Origin: Fomitopsis serialis
Taxonomy: Eukaryota > Basidiomycota > Agaricomycetes > Polyporales > Fomitopsidaceae
Assembly (NCBI RefSeq): GCF_022376445.1
Contig: NW_025955234.1
Location: 1-53,126 of the forward strand
Direction of reading: 5' to 3'
DNA: 53,126 nucleotides
The notes beneath the pieces were generated by a model, which saw only the letters and a list, made by a program, of their open reading frames with translations, ran no database searches and had not been told where the DNA came from. This document shows positions 33,605 to 45,654 of this stretch, in pieces. Position 1 is the stretch's first letter. Each line of letters starts with the position of its first letter. The position numbers and the translations under genes were made by a program.

Positions 33605-34639
33605 ATGCGAGTACCAACTGACGGGTTGTTGATGTGTATGCAGAACATTAGTCGGGTCGCATGACAAATTCGGATGAAGAATCGGACTGGACTCTGACAT
33701 GGGCTGGTCCAGTCGACGGGTCCGAGTTTTTGTGATGAAGTTGAGATACCTTATACACGGCTACTAACAATATAACCCTGAATGTTTTGTGGCTGAACCT
33801 GCTACACATGCCCCCCAAAAGTTGAGTGAGGAACTCTATGGCCCGAACACGGCATGTTACAGTTAGGGGTCAATTGAAGTGTCATGCCAAATGCACGTTG
33901 ACTTCAAGCACAGCGGAGAAGATCGCGACCTACACGTCGCACCCATCATCGGCCTCAATGCTCGTACCACTGGCAGAATAGCCGACCGCTCGGCAGGTAG
34001 GTAAGGGAGGGTAAGGGAGTTGTCCGTGTAGTGTGCCTACTTGCGCGTGGCGTCCCGCGCGTCGAGCATGTCTATGAACGTCTGGTGGAAGGCGACTGCC
34101 AGTCAGTTCTACTAGTACATACCCGGTCAGAGAAACTCGGACAAAGGAAGTACTTATACATGATACTCATCGCTGCAACAGTGTGGGCGGCGAAGGTTCA
34201 AGGAAGTGTCGAGAAGTGACCATCGGAGTCTTCAAGTGGCAGTTTGAAAGATCTACGGACGGTGTCGGTCACGTGGGCGCGACCGGAACCCTCAGTGGAT
34301 TTTCGAGGATTTGATTGTAAGCTGGAGGAGATTTTGTAACTTGTTTCGGAGAGTGCCTTTCTGCTGCATCGTATAGCAGTCTGTATGTACTCACCGTCGA
34401 TAGCAAGGCAACATGGATTATTCGAACGGTACAAGGTTCACTTCGGCTGGGATGGGCACATGATCAATATGCTGGTCCCCACTCTCCTCCGACTTGTCGT
34501 TCTTCGTTCCCACTTAGTCACCATGACGCACACACCGTTCTCGGCATATATACATCGACAGCACTTATTAGCAGTTGACCCCAACCTTCATCTCCTCCAC
34601 CCACTATCCTGCGCCTAGTACTCCCTGTCTACCATCGAG
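33605..34639. other. Intergenic, upstream region of AKR-F
   Basis: No gene is supported. GGCATATATACATCG at about 34541-34555 is a likely TATA region for copy F, about 90 bp before its ATG. A perfect GGGCACCCACT is not present; GATGGGCACATG occurs at about 34450. Confidence 0.5.
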
Positions 34640-36499
34640 ATGTCTGTCGCAAAGAAGTCTGTGCCATATGGTGAGCAAACTGTTCTCTGTTTGCATCTTC
34701 CGTCCCAGTTTCTGACGCGTCCGATGTCGACAGTCCGCCTGGGCAAGTCTGGCCTGAAGGTGTCGAAGATCATCCTGGGATGTATGTCGTACGGCCACAA
34801 GGGCTGGAGAGAGTGGGTCATTGACGATCAGGAGGAGGTCAACAGGCACATAAAATACGCGTGAGCCCTTCACTCGACCCCCTGTATCGCGCCTCTCGAT
34901 GAACACGGACGACAGCTATGACCACGGCATCCAGACATTCGATACAGCAAATGTACGTCCTTTCTTTGCGCATCCCGTGTATGCCTACGGTTGACGCAGA
35001 CCCGCTCTCAACAAGATGTACTCGAACGGCTGCTCCGAGGTCATGCTCGGCAAGGCTATCAAGGAGCTTAAGCTGCCCCGTGAGGAGCTCGTCATCCTCA
35101 CCAAGGTCAGCCCATCCCACTCACAAGCCCGTCGCTCCGCTGACGATGCGTAGGTGTGGTTCCCAATCGCGCCAAAATTCGGCATGGACGTGACGCTGGC
35201 AACTGCGGCGGACCACGGTATCATCAACCAGAAGGGTCTGAACCGCAAGGTGCGATCCATCGTTCGGGCTTACTTAGACGGCGCGCATATAGTGACATGG
35301 TGTGCTTCCAGCATATCTTCGACTCTATCAAGAAGAGCCTCGAGCGTCTGCAGCTCGACTACGTCGACGTTCTCCAGTGTACGTCTCGGAGTCGCGGCAA
35401 ACCGCTTGGTTTCTTCGATGTTGACATATGCTCCTACCAGGCCATCGTTTCGACTACGATACGCCGATCGAGGAAACGGTTAGTGGATGCCGTATCAGCG
35501 GATCCGAACCCACTCTGACCATCCGCAGATGCAAGCCCTCCACGACGTCGTGCAGGCCGGGTACGCCCGATACATTGGCATGAGCTCGTGCCATGCCTAC
35601 CAGTGTATGTATCCGTTCTGACGGCACCTCACCCCGCGATGCTGACGAAACATAGTCCACGCCATGCAGAGTGCGCACCCCCGCCTTGCTTTCAAAAAGA
35701 ACACATCTCGACGCTGACACCGTACTCGCGCCGACAGACTACGCCATCCAGAACAAGCTCACACCGTTCATCTCCATGCAGAACCACCACAGCCTCGTCT
35801 ACCGCGAGGAAGAGCGCGAGATGTTCCCCACACTCAAGGTGCCGTCTCCCCGCGCCGGCTCTCCTGCGTCCCTTCGGTCTGACAGTCTGCGGGCAGATGT
35901 TCGGCGTCGGCGCGATCCCGTGGTCGCCCCTCGGCCGCGGCGTCCTCACCCGCCCGCTCTCCGCGCAGACGAAGCGCGGAGAGACCGACGCGTCAGTATC
36001 GCTTCCTCTTCCCGCAGTCGCTCGTGCTCATCTGGCCGTCCTGCAGCTTCACGGGCCCGTACAAGACGTGGGCGGGCACCGCCGACATCGTCACCCGGTA
36101 CGTTGCTCCGCGGCGAACGTGCTTTGCCTTGCTGATGCGGGTATGCAGGGTGGAGGAGCTCGCGGGCAAGAAGGGGGTGAGCATGGCGCAGGTCGCACTT
36201 GCGTGGAGCTTGGCGAAGGACGGTGAGTGCCCGTAGACTGTCCCCTTGAGCCAGGCGGCTCCGCGTTCGTGCTGCTGATGTGGACGCGTCTTGCGTTGCA
36301 GATGTGACGGCGCCCATCGTGGGCACGACGAGCCTCAAGAACCTTGAAGAGCTCATCGGTGCGCCCCAGTCCCCGTCTGCGTCTCTGAGGTGCTGACGGT
36401 GCTCGACGGACAGACGCGCTGGACGTCGAGCTGACTCCGGACGACGTCAAGTACCTCGAGGAGGCGTACAAGCCGATCGCGGTGTATGGCCACTCGTAA
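34640..36499 (+). CDS. Aldo/keto reductase, copy F
   Basis: Sixth member, 11.7 kb away from copy E, starting MSVAKKSVPY like copy A but with a late half (MFGVGAIPWSPLGRGVLTRP, FTGPYKTWAGTADIVTR, VEELAGKKGVSMAQVALAWS) like D and E. The tetrad is complete: D62/Y67 in FDTANMYSNG, K95 in VILTK, H151 in LQCHRFDYD. The variable loop VWFPIAPKFGMDVTLATAAD is unlike any other copy, and the C-terminus EEAYKPIAVYGHS ends in TAA. Introns sit at the same places as in the paralogues. The mosaic of an A/B-type start and a D/E-type end may reflect old recombination or simply the ancestral state. Confidence 0.92.
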
Positions 36500-36899
36500 G
36501 CGATAACTTGATTGGAACGCGCGGGTGGGGAGCAAAGGTGCGTGCGACACGCAGACGAGTATGGTTTCCTCGCAAAATGGGTACAGAGTCCAGGCATGCG
36601 ATGCATGGTACAGTAGGAAGTATGACTCACAAGTGTACGATAGTGATAGCAACTCGCGAAATGGAAGCATAGAAGTGGACAACAAGGAGTCGAGTGGAAT
36701 AAACCGCGTAGCGTATCCATCCTGGTCGAGCTCTGGCAATAACGCGATTACGAGCGAGGCTCGTTCGGGCCTGTATCGCCCTGTCTGAGCTTTGCGTGCC
36801 CGACAAGTTCTCACTGTGACGAAATCATAGCACGGCTGATGTCTATACATGATACACATACACAATAAGAATTTGACCGTCTGCATAATGGTGAGCCTC
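36500..36899. other. 3' regions of AKR-F and F-box gene 5
   Basis: Two genes converge here; the minus-strand frame of F-box gene 5 remains open through it, but I cannot place that gene's true end. Confidence 0.4.
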
Positions 36900-38543
36900 A
36901 CCTCTACGCAATGACACTGAGTATCTAGATGATATCCATGATCGCAGGGCAAAACGACGGCATCGACAGCGCGCTCGGAGGAGTTGTCCGACTGAACCTC
37001 CGGAGTTTCGCTCTCTGGGCGTGGTGAATCCACGACGAGTGATTCATCCGGAAGTTGAATCTTCACAACCCCACGGGATAGCCATGGGATGAAGAGGGGG
37101 ACCACGAAGGATTGGATGGCCATGGACAGTTCACAGGGTGTTGGCTCGGCATCGAACGGGCTCGTACCCAAGGAGGGGCTATTGAGACGCCTGAATATCA
37201 GGGTTATGCCCCCAGGGAGTAGGCTAGAAAATATCTCGTGACAGATCGCAGCGTGGAAGATGGCGATGTCCGAGGAAGCGGTCTCCATATCTGTGTCGAG
37301 GTCGACACCAGGCCGCACGTCGCCAGGCTTTTGTAAGAAGAATTGCATGGACATGTGTTTCAAACACGGGCTCCTAAGCTGCGTGAACAGAGATAGGAGT
37401 GTCTTGTAAATCCGTGATGTGCGCAGTAACGACGCTACAGTGATGGTCACATCTAGATGTTCTAGTGCGGTGTTGTACACGAGCGAGGGAGTACTAACAC
37501 CCAGCTTGGTACGCTGTGACACATTAGTATGTAGCCTATAGCACGTAGGTATACACGGAACTCACTTGTTCTCGATGTTTGTATTCGCATCTGAATGTGT
37601 GAAGAACTGCCCCAGATTGTTGCAGCACCTTGTCGATGGCAGCTTGGAATTCGGGTCCGGGCACGTCCACGAGACCGATATAAAGAATCCGCAGCTCGCA
37701 GCACTGCTTCGCGAACAGCTTGAAGAATAGTGTCGCAAAGGCTGAAGACACCCAAACAAGAGTGACATTGGTAAATGCCTTCATATCCTTGACCACTGTC
37801 TTGAATATGGCTTCGTCAGACGGAAGCTCCCATTCTGGCACGTTCCGACAGTATATGTATTCGATGTCGGGGAAGGCACGGAGGAACTGCAAGAGATGTG
37901 AGAGCGAGAAGAATTGGGTCATGTCCAGCGACAGGTCGTTAACGTTCGTGTACAAGGCCAGGGCATTGAGCACGCTTTGGTGAAACAACTCGATGTGAGC
38001 AGTCCCTGAGGCGTAGTCTCTGTTGACACACCCGAAAAGCATCAGTGATCGGAGCTTCCGCTTTGCAGAGGGCAGGAGGCTCTCCCCTATACTATTGAGA
38101 GCCTGAGGTGCAGAATGAACCGTAATCGAGAGGAGGGCGAGTTTTCTAAGACTAGGCAGAGCGCCAACGATATTCGGTATAACCTCGGCCTGGCGGAAGC
38201 GACATCGCTCGAGTGTTAATGAGGTGACTGTTCCAAAAGAGTTGAGGTAGGTGAAAAAGGTCGCATGAGATCTCCTTGTAATCGGCCCGGGCCCACGCGA
38301 CCGCCGATCGGACATCGCAGAGAGCCTCATGGCGATACTCGGGTGCACGCCTGAAGCGCCTCGAGCGACCAGATGCGTGCGGCGCGATGCAGGTGCGCGG
38401 GGACACTGCCATCAAAGGTGGAATTCAAGCCAGGCTCCGAGTCGCCTAGGGTGGATGCGCTCGAGAAGGTCAACATGTTGAACGTTCGCCGGGCGCCGCG
38501 GGCGTAGAGACGGTGGTACCATTTCGTCTTTCGCCCCCAATCT
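36900..38543 (-). pseudogene. F-box/LRR-type gene 5, 5' part out of frame
   Basis: The main exon (about 37566-38348) is leucine-rich (YLNSFGTVTSLTLERCRF, IVGALPSLRKLALLSITV, LLQFLRAFPDIEYIYCRNVP, ELRILYIGLVDVPGPEFQA). A clean 52-bp intron (37514-37565) joins it to an exon with LVYNTALEHLDVTITVASLL and FIPWLSRGVVKIQLPDESLV. Upstream, a different frame encodes WGRKTKWYHRLYARGARRTF and NMLTFSSASTLGD, a plausible N-terminal part. It breaks at about 38345-38385 without a convincing intron, so a small indel or sequence error is likely there. The 3' end is uncertain because the frame stays open into the antisense of AKR-F. No standard F-box core is visible; membership rests on the LRR pattern and neighbours. 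Confidence 0.5.
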
Positions 38544-39310
38544 GAGCCACGATGATCAATTCAATATTCAACGTCGATGACAGGACTGTTCGACTTAAGT
38601 GGTCACTTAACAAGTGTGCGAATACTAGGGTGCGACCTGGTGCCAAAATGTCATGTATTGACCTGGGTAATTGGCAACTCACCGAGACTGTCGGAAGAAA
38701 AACTGAGAAACAAATGTAAGCTGAAGACAGATGGACTCGAGTTTCAATATTCAATTCGCCTCGCTGGTTACTGCATCGGCCCGAGATCTCGGCCACCACG
38801 GTCATTTCGAGGATTGCTGGCCAACCTCCGCAACTGACATAGTAAAGGCACCACATGTAAGATTGGGGTCACTTACTGTAATGCTCGACTGACCGAGTGT
38901 CGAAGTCGGAGATTCCGGGTGTCTCAGGTGCTGAGCACCTTCAGTCCAACAGCAAACTTGGCTCAGCCCCACTTCCGAGGCGACTGCAGATGAACTCTAG
39001 AGGCATTGGTCCAAATACAGTAAGTCGCTTTCAGAAGCGCCCTCGGCGCCACTCGATCTCGATCTCCAAGGATGGTGTGTCCGAGTCCGCATCCTGCGGC
39101 GATGCTTGCTGTTGTGTCCGACGACTTGAGTTTGAGGAACGCTCTGTGCTTCCTCAGCAACGCCGCCCTTGACGATCCTTACTCAGCAGCTCTTTCCAAA
39201 GAAACTTAAGGCGTCCTGCGTGATGCCTTCGTCCGCTAGCACACTGTCCGCGCACCCTCGTTTCGAGCGCACACCCACCGAGCACGTTCAACTTGCACTT
39301 CAAGTTAGCG
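38544..39310. other. Intergenic between F-box gene 5 and the MFS transporter
   Basis: Divergent promoters should lie here. I see no gene; the short ORFs lack motifs. Confidence 0.5.
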
Positions 39311-41171
39311 ATGGCGACTGCTCCAAATGCACCCAACGCCATGGGGCCCACTCACCAGAGAGACTTTGGCGTGCTCCCCGTGCCAATCTGGCTCCGCCAC
39401 CAAGAAGACAAGCCACTACACTTTGGCCTCTTCCTCAATGCCATGTTCGGCATCTTCGCCTGCTTCAGTACGTCCGCCGCTGACCTACCTTCACTCCGAT
39501 GCGACGTGTTATTTCTCAGCGGTATCGAACCTCTATTACTGCCAACCTATCCTCGGTAGGTTACGCTGTCCGTTTACTCTTTGCACCAAATAACGGTAGA
39601 TAGGAAATCTTGCGAGTTCGTTCGGCATTTCTGAAGACAGAGTATCAAAGTCAGTGTTACTCTTGGTGTCAGCAAATTTGACTGACTTCATTCCGCTGCA
39701 GTATCCCCACGTTGGTGCAGGTATGTTCACGCTGTATCGTGTGCCAGTGACACATATACTGACAGTCATATTAGGCAGGGTACGCACTCATTTACAGTGT
39801 CCAAGTTGCACGGCAGAGCTGACGCGCTTCAGTTATGCCGGCGGGCTCCTCCTGGTCACGCCGCTCGGTGACATGGTTCAGCGGCGGCAACTCATCCTCC
39901 TGCTCGTGCTCATCTCCGCGTCCCTCACCATCGGACTTGCGATCACTCGCTCACTTGTCGTGTTCGAAGTGATTACCTTCCTTGTCGGCTTCACCAGTTG
40001 TGTCCCGCAGATCCTCATCCCGCTTGCCGCCGACCTCGCGCCCATTGACCGCAAGGCAGGCGCAACCGCAATCGTCTGGGCTGCCCTGATGCTTGGCGTC
40101 CTCTTCGCGCGTGTCCTCTCCGGTGTCATCACCAACTTCGTCACGTACCGCGCCGTGTACTGGCTCGCGACCGGGCTCCAGTTCGCCGTGCTCGCCGTCG
40201 CATACTTCATCATCCCGAATGTGCCGCCCAAAAACCTTGGGCTCTCGTACGCCGGCATCCTCTGGTCCATGGCAAAGCTCCTTGTTACGCACCCACTCCT
40301 AATCCAGTGTGCGCTCTGTATGATCGTCAGCAACATATGCTTCACCAACTTCTGGGTGACGCTCACCTTCCTGCTTCTCCATGCGCCCTTCCACTATTCC
40401 TCGTAAGCCCACTCCGTACCCAGTGTTCTCTGAGGCTGATAACAGTGCGTACCCAGGCTGGATATCGGCCTATTCGGCTTGCTAGGCATGCTCGGTGTCC
40501 TGCTCGGCCCGTTCCTCGGCCGCATCCTTGACTTCATCTACCCGTGGTGGGGCGCGGTCGCGGCGGATGGCGCGCTGCTCGTCTTCCAGGCCGTCATGGT
40601 CATCGGTGCGGGCCTGAACATCGCACCGGTCATAATCGCGACGCTAGGGCTCGACGTCTTCCGCCAGACGACCGCCGTCTCCCTCGTCAACATGGCCTTC
40701 GCGTGAGCCCTCTCTCTCCTCCCTGCGCCTCTCCCTCAGGCTGCCCGCACTGACACCGCGCAGGGTCGACCCGCGTGCGCGCTCACGCATCAACGCCGTC
40801 ATGAGCGTCTCGGTGCGTTCTCTCCCTCCGAGTCGCGTCTGCCCGCTCCCCGGCTGACGCGTGCCCCGCGCTGGCAGCTGTTCATCGGGCAGATGATCGG
40901 GACGTCCGCGAGCACGACGGTGTTCCTGCGCTACGGCTGGCGCGCGTGCTACGGCATGGCGCTCGCGCTGACAGGCCTGCAGGGCCTGATCCTCCTCCTC
41001 CGCGGGCCCCACTGCCCGAAAGGCCGCTGGTTTGGGTGCGCCGGCGGTTTGGCGGTGCGCAAACCGGTCCACACCTCGCCCGCACCGGCGGCCACGGCTT
41101 CACCGGAGCCAGAGAAGGTCGAAGACGCGGAGGATGCTGGCGAGGGCGAGATTGGGGCAAAGACCGTGTAG
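39311..41171 (+). CDS. Major facilitator superfamily transporter, nine exons including a 5-nt microexon
   Basis: Membrane transporter, probably a proton antiporter or drug-efflux-like MFS; substrate unknown. Exons 39311-39467, 39520-39555, 39604-39649, 39702-39720, 39775-39779, 39833-40402, 40457-40702, 40764-40812 and 40878-41171 join in frame to 473 residues. The N-terminus is cytosolic (MATAPNAPNAMGPTHQRDFG). TM1 holds FTVSNLYYCQPILG, and the loop after TM2 carries the MFS signature-like PLGDMVQRRQ (G-D-x-x-x-R-R). Further hydrophobic helices are LILLLVLISASLTIGLAI, ATGLQFAVLAVAYFIIP and IGLFGLLGMLGVLLGPFLGR. The C-terminal tail is acidic (EPEKVEDAEDAGEGE). The 5-nt exon GCAGG is needed to restore QAGYAGGLL between two 53-54 bp introns; no single intron gives that frame. 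Confidence 0.92.
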
Positions 41172-42237
41172 ACTCTGTTCCAGTCATAGCTAGATGCGAG
41201 TGGCGACCGGGATCCTAGCACCTTCGATCCCAGTTTGTCTTGTCTGTAGCTGACTATTAGCGACGCGCGTCGACACGGTCACGTTATCGCGAATGCGTAC
41301 TGTCTACTGACAAGCGCCGACGCTACATGGTGGCTTTCGCCCACTATGACCTGTCCCCTTATATGCTATGCCAGTCACACCATTTCGTCCATCCCCGGAG
41401 TCAGCAACTCCATAGTCGTGAATGAGATCTGCCGCTTCTGAGCCTGGGGGCTCCTCGAGAAGTAAAAATACCCCAATCGCAAGCCTGGATAGCCTTCAAG
41501 GACGGTCTCGCCTGCGGCCGACTCAAGCCTGGATAACTGTCCGAGCAGTCAACTAGGACAGAGTGAACCTCTGGATACGCTTAGCGTGCTAGCGTATGCG
41601 GCCTCCTGTAGGAATGGGTCGCCGAACGTCGTCAGTGAGTATTCCACTGCATGCCTGTGTATTTCTGAAACATCGGAGGGTACGTAGGCGCATATTTGTT
41701 TCAACGCCTCGCTCATGTACCGACATATTGGCACTGCATTTTGATTTGGAATGCATGCTGTGCAACCAAGAGCTCGCCACATTGGTCTCTCTGAGTCTGT
41801 GAGCTGCACCGTTCGTGGCTGGTACTTATTGGTCACCGCGGGCAGGTGAGTAGCGCGAGCAGGCCTCCATGTAGGAAGGAATGGGCAGCGGGAAGCTGGA
41901 CTAGTGCTGTGCGTTGAATGGTTTCAGAGCGAGCAACACGTAATCCCCAGGCAAACATTCTGCCAAGCCCTGCCGCCTGCCCGCATGTACGGGCAGCATG
42001 CCCCGTAGCGGTGCTGGCTACTCCCCCGGTGGGCTTCATGGCTGTTGCTCGCCGCGACGGAAGGGTACACGGTGCGCAATGCGTCATCGCATTCGTCGCG
42101 TATCCCGAGTCTTTGTAGGCATAAATACAGCTCGACTGCGGCCTCGGATTTCGCATCGTCAACGATCTCCAACACTTTCACCTCGACCAAAGCCTCTTCT
42201 TTCATTCACTTTCCAACCCTTTCAAGCTTTGACCGTC
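41172..42237. other. Intergenic; TATA box of the secreted-protein gene
   Basis: GGCATAAATACAG at 42118-42130 is a strong TATA-type box about 115 bp before the ATG at 42238. Elsewhere only short motif-free ORFs. Confidence 0.55.
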
Positions 42238-42963
42238 ATGTTCGCATTCACCGTCTTGCCCGTCGCCCTCGCCGCCAGTGCCCTCGCCATGCCCGCCGTA
42301 CTGAACGCCCGCCAGGACCCCTGCACCGCCCTCGGCGTAGGCGCGACCAGCTCGCTCGACTACAACTTCAAATTGACGGTCATCAACCCGTCGGTCACGA
42401 ACGACCCTACGTACACCGGCGCGCCGCTCGCGCTCGTCAGCGGCGACTCGAACGGCCTCTGGTGGTTGAAGGTGAGGCAGGCAATCCGCTCTCCCAGCGA
42501 CTGCAGGGTGCTCACCCGCTCTCGATGTCTCAGGAGATCTTCCAGACCGCGTCGGGCGACTTCTCCGGCTGGACGCTCGAGAAGGGCGCGCTCATCCCGA
42601 CGCCGAGCTCGCCGGACACGGGGCTCGTCGGGAGCGACATGCCCGTCTCGGCGGGGTCGATCGTCGAGTTCGCGGTGACGAACAACGGCTCGGCGAATGC
42701 GGGCGCGGGCCAGACGCCCTACTGCGCTGTGGTGAGTGCTCTGCGGTGGGGTGTGGGGCTCGAGCTGACGGGTGATTTTGGCGGGACAGTCTGACGCGGG
42801 TGGGAACGCGACGCTCACGGTGAACGGCGACGGGAACTCGTTCTCGGTGTGCCAGACCCCGAGCCTGGCGTGGGTCTTGGTGTACAGCGCGTCGAGCGAC
42901 AACGGTGGCGCGTACACGTACGACAGCTGCACGAAGCAGCCTGTGCACCTTGTCCAGGCATGA
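42238..42963 (+). CDS. Small secreted protein of unknown function, three exons
   Basis: Exons 42238-42471, 42534-42731 and 42790-42963 join in frame (GT-AG introns of 62 and 58 bp) to 201 residues. MFAFTVLPVALAASALAMPA is a clear signal peptide, followed by a possible dibasic-type maturation site near NARQ. The mature part has four Cys (CTALG, PYCAV, SVCQTP, DSCTKQ), is rich in G, S, T and N, and has a beta-sandwich look (YNFKLTVINPS, IVEFAVTNNGS, NATLTVNGDG), with candidate N-glycosylation sites NGS and NAT. I do not recognise the family; basidiomycetes have many small secreted proteins of this style. The strong TATA box and GC-rich codons suggest good expression. Confidence 0.85.
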
Positions 42964-43424
42964 AGGACGATTCGCAAGGACTATGAGTGACGAACATCTT
43001 TGGACTTGACTTCCCGTTTTTTACTTAATGACGATGGGCTTTCGGACTTGGATGTGGTTACTCTACTTCTCATATAACTCAAGTACTATTTTGTATATCG
43101 CTGATCACATTCGTTGTTCCGTGATATGTAGTAATGGCATTGCACGTCGACATTGATTCTTCAGATTATGTTTGCCGGCTTGCAAATGACGATTGAAATC
43201 TTCTCCTGGACCTCATTGCTGCCATGTTTATTCAGTCCCGACAACATTTGACAACTTGACCGTGCACCGCTGAAGGGTAGATAACACCCAGGAACCACCA
43301 CTCGCCACGCATCCGAATGAGGACAAGCGCGGCGAGGCCCGGGGCCAGTGCATCAGAGAGCAAAATGGTAGATTGTCTGTCAGGGCAGCATACACGGAGG
43401 ACGGGTAGATGAGACAACAGAGCA
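42964..43424. other. 3' region of the secreted-protein gene, up to the copia insertion
   Basis: No gene is supported. The last five bases (43420-43424, GAGCA) are the left copy of the target-site duplication. Confidence 0.55.
43420..43424. repeat. Target-site duplication GAGCA, left copy
   Basis: Matches 49026-49030 exactly; 5 bp is the usual length for copia elements. Confidence 0.88.
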
Positions 43425-43680
43425 TGTAGAAGCTAAATCGTCGGTCAGACTCTCAGTCGCGGTACAATTCGACTGAGCATTGATCTACCTAAATCGTCGG
43501 TCAGACTCTATGTAGGTAGTCAGTACAATCCTAACGTATAGTAATGATTTGGGTCTCACCTCAGTCGCGGTACAATTCGACTGAGGAGAAGGGAAGGGGG
43601 AGAGACGAGAAGACGAACCGCCCCCGGCGGTACGTCACGTGCCCGGTGGCGGAGATCGAGATCGCGGCGCGAACTCAACA
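43425..43680 (-). repeat. 3' LTR of the copia element
   Basis: 256 bp, identical by eye to 48770-49025. It contains two copies of a 26-nt hairpin module (43452-43477 and 43560-43585), CTCAGTCG...CGACTGAG with a 10-nt loop, and two copies of AAATCGTCGGTCAGACTCT. Confidence 0.95.
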
Positions 43681-43689
43681 CTCCTCCTC
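43681..43689 (-). promoter_or_regulatory. Polypurine tract
   Basis: Reads GAGGAGGAG on the element strand and abuts the 3' LTR directly, as expected for the plus-strand primer. Confidence 0.7.
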
Positions 43690-43926
43690 GGCGCGAATGG
43701 CGAGAGAGACGACGGGGGGAAACGTGATGTACGTAGGGGGAAGAGAAAAGTACTGTAGGTATCGCATGAGACGTAGGTATCGCGTGTGAGGAAAAATGAG
43801 AGCGGTATCGTAAGGAATCATGACGCAGGAAAGTAGTCCGTGAGATATCGAAGAGAGAGAAAAAGAGAATGGGTGACGCAGAAATGCTAACGAGAAGAAG
43901 GACTCCTCCTGTTGAGGAACTCCTCC

Positions 43927-45650
43927 TCACCTAGAAGACTCCTCCTCGCATGGAGGCCTGAGGCCCATGAGCCCACGCAAGAATTGGAAGGGCTTGCGCT
44001 CGAGAGCCTTCGTGAATGCGTCGGCGACGTTGAGATGAGAGGGGACGTGCTGGATGGTGATTCGCTTGGCGACGACGACCTCGCGCAAGTAGTGCCATTT
44101 GATGTCAATATGTTTCACTCGAGAGTGGAAGGTGGAGTCGCTGGATAGGGTGATGGCGCTCGTGCTGTCGACACGCATAAGCGACGCAGAGTGCTGAGGG
44201 AAACCGAGGCCTTCGAGTAGGAAACGAAGCCAGACGCCTTCTTTCGATGATTCGGCGGCCGCGACGTATTCCGCCTCAGTTGTAGAAGTCGACACCGTGG
44301 GTTGCTTGCGAGCCGACCAGGAGATGATGCCCGATCCGAGATTCCAGCAGTACCCACCGGTGGAGCGACGAGTGTCGATGCAACTGGCGTGACTTGCATC
44401 CGCGTAGCCGTTGAGGTTAGCCACGTCAGCGCCGCCGAGGTGCAGTCGAAAATGGCGCGTGCCCTTGAGGTACCGGACGACGCGTTTCGCGGCCTCCCAG
44501 TGAACTTCGGCGTAGCAGTCCAAGAATTGGCTCAGATGCTGGATGGCGAGCGCGATGTCGGGACGAGTGCCAATGGCGAGGTACATCAGACAGCCGATCA
44601 GCGAGCGGTAAGGAAGACGCGCGGCACGTTCCTTCGCGGCAGGGGTCTTGGGAGCATGTTGGGTACGAGAGAGACGCAGGCCGGCTTCCATAGGCGTCGA
44701 CACCGGAGCACAGTCGGGGCCGTCCAAGCGGAACTGCTTGATGATCTTGTCAATCAGGGCAGTCTGCGAGACGGCAACCGTACGACGGGCGCGGTCACGA
44801 TCAATCTGGATGCCGACGCAAAAGCGAGCCTCGCCCAGATCAGCAATCTTCCAGACGCGACGCAGGTCGTCCTTGAACTCCTCCTTAGCGGCAGCCGAGC
44901 TAGCCGTGAGGAGGAAGTCATCGACGTGGACGCCTGTGAGAACAGTCCCCCGCTCAGTCTTGCGAAAATACACGCAGTATTCGCAAGGCAGGCGAGTGAA
45001 ACCGATGCTCAGCAGGTGCGCGTTCATCGTGTCGTTCCACGTTCGACTCCCCTGTTTAGTGCCATAGATACCACGCACCAGCTCCCATACCCAGCCCTCC
45101 TTACCAGGTTCCTCGAAACCCGAAGGCTGCTCCATGTAGCAGTATTCGTCCTCCGGAAGGACACCATAGAGGAAGGCGGTTTTGACATCGAGCTGCTCGA
45201 CCTCCCAGTCCAGAGACGCGGCGAGGTGCAAAAGCGCGCGGAAGGACTCCATGCGCATCGTAGGTGAGGAAGTACGGTTGTAGTCCTGGCCGTACACCTG
45301 CTGAAAGCCTTTAGCCACCCACCGTGCTTTGAAACGCACCGGGTCCCCATTCTCGTTCCTCTTGAGACGGTAGACGGGCTTGCCCTTCATGACGCGACGG
45401 CCAGCCGGGACCTGGGACCGGGGGATCAGCCGGTATACGCCCAGGTCTTTGATGGACTGGAGCTCATCCCGAAGGGCAGCGCGCCATTCATCCCGGAACG
45501 GAGAGGCTTCAGCTTCTGCCAGAGTCGCGGGGTCTCCCGGGTACTCTACATTCAGCGGCAGCACGTCGTCGTTGGCCAGTGCCGCTAACACGGACTCAAC
45601 GTCCGGCAGAGCGTCGGCGGAGGGCTCGCGAGCAGCGACAGCCGGAGGAA
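43927..45650 (-). CDS. copia reverse transcriptase and RNase H
   Basis: An uninterrupted frame of about 570 codons. The RT palm and fingers are evident: EWRAALRDELQSIKDLGVYR, RFKARWVAKGFQQVYGQDYN, WEVEQLDVKTAFLYGVL (first Asp), MEQPSGFEEPGKEGWVWEL, and the YxDD-type box as GVHVDDFLLT. RNase H follows: GYADASHASCIDTRRSTGGY, ISWSARKQPTVSTSTTEAEY, and the closing KHIDIKWHYLREVV. Catalytic Asp, Glu and His positions look intact. It ends CEEESSR at 43927. This part alone would be active if supplied as part of a polyprotein. Confidence 0.93.
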
Positions 45651-45654
45651 TTTC

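Noticed and set aside
44302..45267. 321-codon plus-strand ORF inside the copia element
   Set aside because: It is an antisense shadow of the reverse transcriptase frame.
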